Assembly (NCBI RefSeq): GCF_029223525.1
Contig: NZ_JARHTQ010000009.1
Location: 1-64,000, forward strand
DNA from: Streptantibioticus ferralitis
GTDB lineage: Bacteria > Actinomycetota > Actinomycetes > Streptomycetales > Streptomycetaceae
DNA length: 64,000 nt
Direction: 5' to 3'
The notes under the pieces are model-generated. The model did not search any database. It saw only the letters and a list, made by a program, of their open reading frames with translations, and was not told the origin of the DNA. This document shows, one piece after another, positions 63,504 to 64,000 of this stretch. The position numbers and the translations under genes were made by a program. Numbering within the stretch: the stretch's first letter is position 1; every line of letters starts with the position of its first letter.

Positions 63504-64000
63504 CTACTCGATCACAAGGCCGCGTCGACGAGCCATCTCCAGCCCCGCCGCACCCGGCCGCCGCACCGGCGCCGTACGCGACGGGCCTCGACCAGCCGGA
63601 GCACCACCCGGAGCAGACGGCACCGGCGTGCGCACCTCGCCGAACAGCTCCGGACGCCGCACCCGCAGCACCTCCGCAGCCGCCGCAATCTGCGCCTCGT
63701 CCGCGTCATCCTCCGCCGCGAGCAGCTTCTCCGCGTCTACCAGGTCATCACCTGCAGCGCCAAGAGCCACCAGCGCCGCACGACGCAGTGCCGCCCGCTC
63801 GCGCTCAATCGCGGCCTCCTCGCGTCGGGCTGCCTGCAACTCCCGCTCCGCAGCAGCCTGTTCACGACGCTCGACCTCCGACAGCGCCGCCTGCTCCGCC
63901 TCGCGCTGCACGGTCACGAAATCGTGGAGCGCCTTGGGCGAATCGAACCCCAGGCCCGCAAGCAGTCGCTTGATCGCGGCGCGTTCACCCTGCTGCTTCT
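63504..64000 (-). CDS. Scaffolding protein (5' end outside window)
   Basis: The frame enters from the right edge, with residues KQQGERAAIKRLLAGLGFD at its start, and ends at 63504. The core is a long charged Ala/Glu/Arg helix and the C-terminus is Pro/Arg-rich, ending in AGLEMARRRG. Length, composition and position before the decoration and capsid genes mark it as a scaffold. GTG 63917 is not the true start, since the frame continues upstream to the edge. Confidence 0.65.
   Translation of the reverse strand, partial: KQQGERAAIKRLLAGLGFDSPKALHDFVTVQREAEQAALSEVERREQAAAERELQAARREEAAIERERAALRRAALVALGAAGDDLVDAEKLLAAEDDADEAQIAAAAEVLRVRRPELFGEVRTPVPSAPGGAPAGRGPSRTAPVRRPGAAGLEMARRRGLVIE

Larger units (their letters stand above)
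13718..64000. mobile_element. Siphovirus-type prophage with internal cargo (right end outside window)
   Basis: Nearly all phage genes run leftward. Recombination and replication genes occupy 13.9-31.0 kb, lysis genes 31.1-32.7 kb, tail genes 32.7-42.6 kb, head completion genes 42.6-43.8 kb and capsid genes 61.2-64.0 kb. The long tape measure and tail tube without sheath genes indicate a flexible non-contractile tail. Terminase, portal and integrase are not in the window and are expected to the right. The left border is placed at the tRNA-derived repeat because phage genes start right after it. Confidence 0.8.

Overview
The window is high-GC actinobacterial DNA and most resembles Streptomyces. 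The supporting signs are frequent GTG/TTG starts, ATGA/GTGA gene overlaps, XRE regulators paired with DUF397 proteins, DUF5753, DUF6879 and DUF6907 proteins, SpoIIAB-like ATPases and a TraB-type conjugative translocase. Nothing here fixes the species.

Four parts can be told apart. (1) 1-2853 is ordinary chromosome: a PhzS-like FAD monooxygenase and a metallo-beta-lactamase-fold hydrolase. (2) 2854-13717 is a compact actinomycete integrative and conjugative element (AICE) bounded by a 37-bp direct repeat equal to the 3' half of a tRNA-Thr(CGU) gene. It carries TraB, small transfer proteins, an excisionase, a tyrosine integrase, a GntR repressor, Nudix and HD proteins and two DUF5919 proteins. 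The integrase is frameshifted, an AlbA_2/Schlafen-like gene has an in-frame stop, and no replication initiator is visible. (3) From 13718 to the end of the window lies a siphovirus prophage transcribed almost wholly leftward. Early genes fill 13.9-31.0 kb (DNA-binding proteins, a cytosine methyltransferase, a PAPS-reductase-like PP-loop protein, a RuvC-like nuclease, HU, a WhiB-like protein, a replication protein with internal iterons, a Cas4/RecB-like exonuclease and RecT). Lysis and tail genes fill 31.1-43.8 kb, and head genes fill 61.2-64.0 kb, running off the window. (4) Between the head and tail genes sits about 17.4 kb of non-phage cargo (43.8-61.2 kb).

The cargo is the most unusual part. 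At its left is a candidate RiPP cassette: two tiny charged peptides, a PCMT-type peptide methyltransferase and an ABC exporter. A 20-bp sequence is shared by the regions upstream of the exporter and of a gene leading into the cassette, and an XRE regulator lies next to it. The arrangement recalls the imiditide (aspartimide) RiPPs, but this is inferred from context. In the middle is a phosphomannomutase / GHMP sugar kinase / radical SAM-SPASM / SAM methyltransferase set that I cannot assign to a known pathway. At the right are an ATPase/DUF operon, an XRE-DUF397 array with one decayed member, and a complete histidyl-tRNA synthetase gene.

The prophage early region repeats a regulatory design. 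Many gene gaps contain a GC-rich hairpin, six genes start behind a CTCTTGG(G)AGA leader, three gaps carry an AT-rich promoter-like motif about 50 nt before a start codon, and a third 14-bp motif occurs three times. Neither copy of the tRNA-derived repeat has the tRNA 5' half beside it. The AICE and the prophage may therefore be stacked in one tRNA-Thr gene, with the intact tRNA beyond the right edge.
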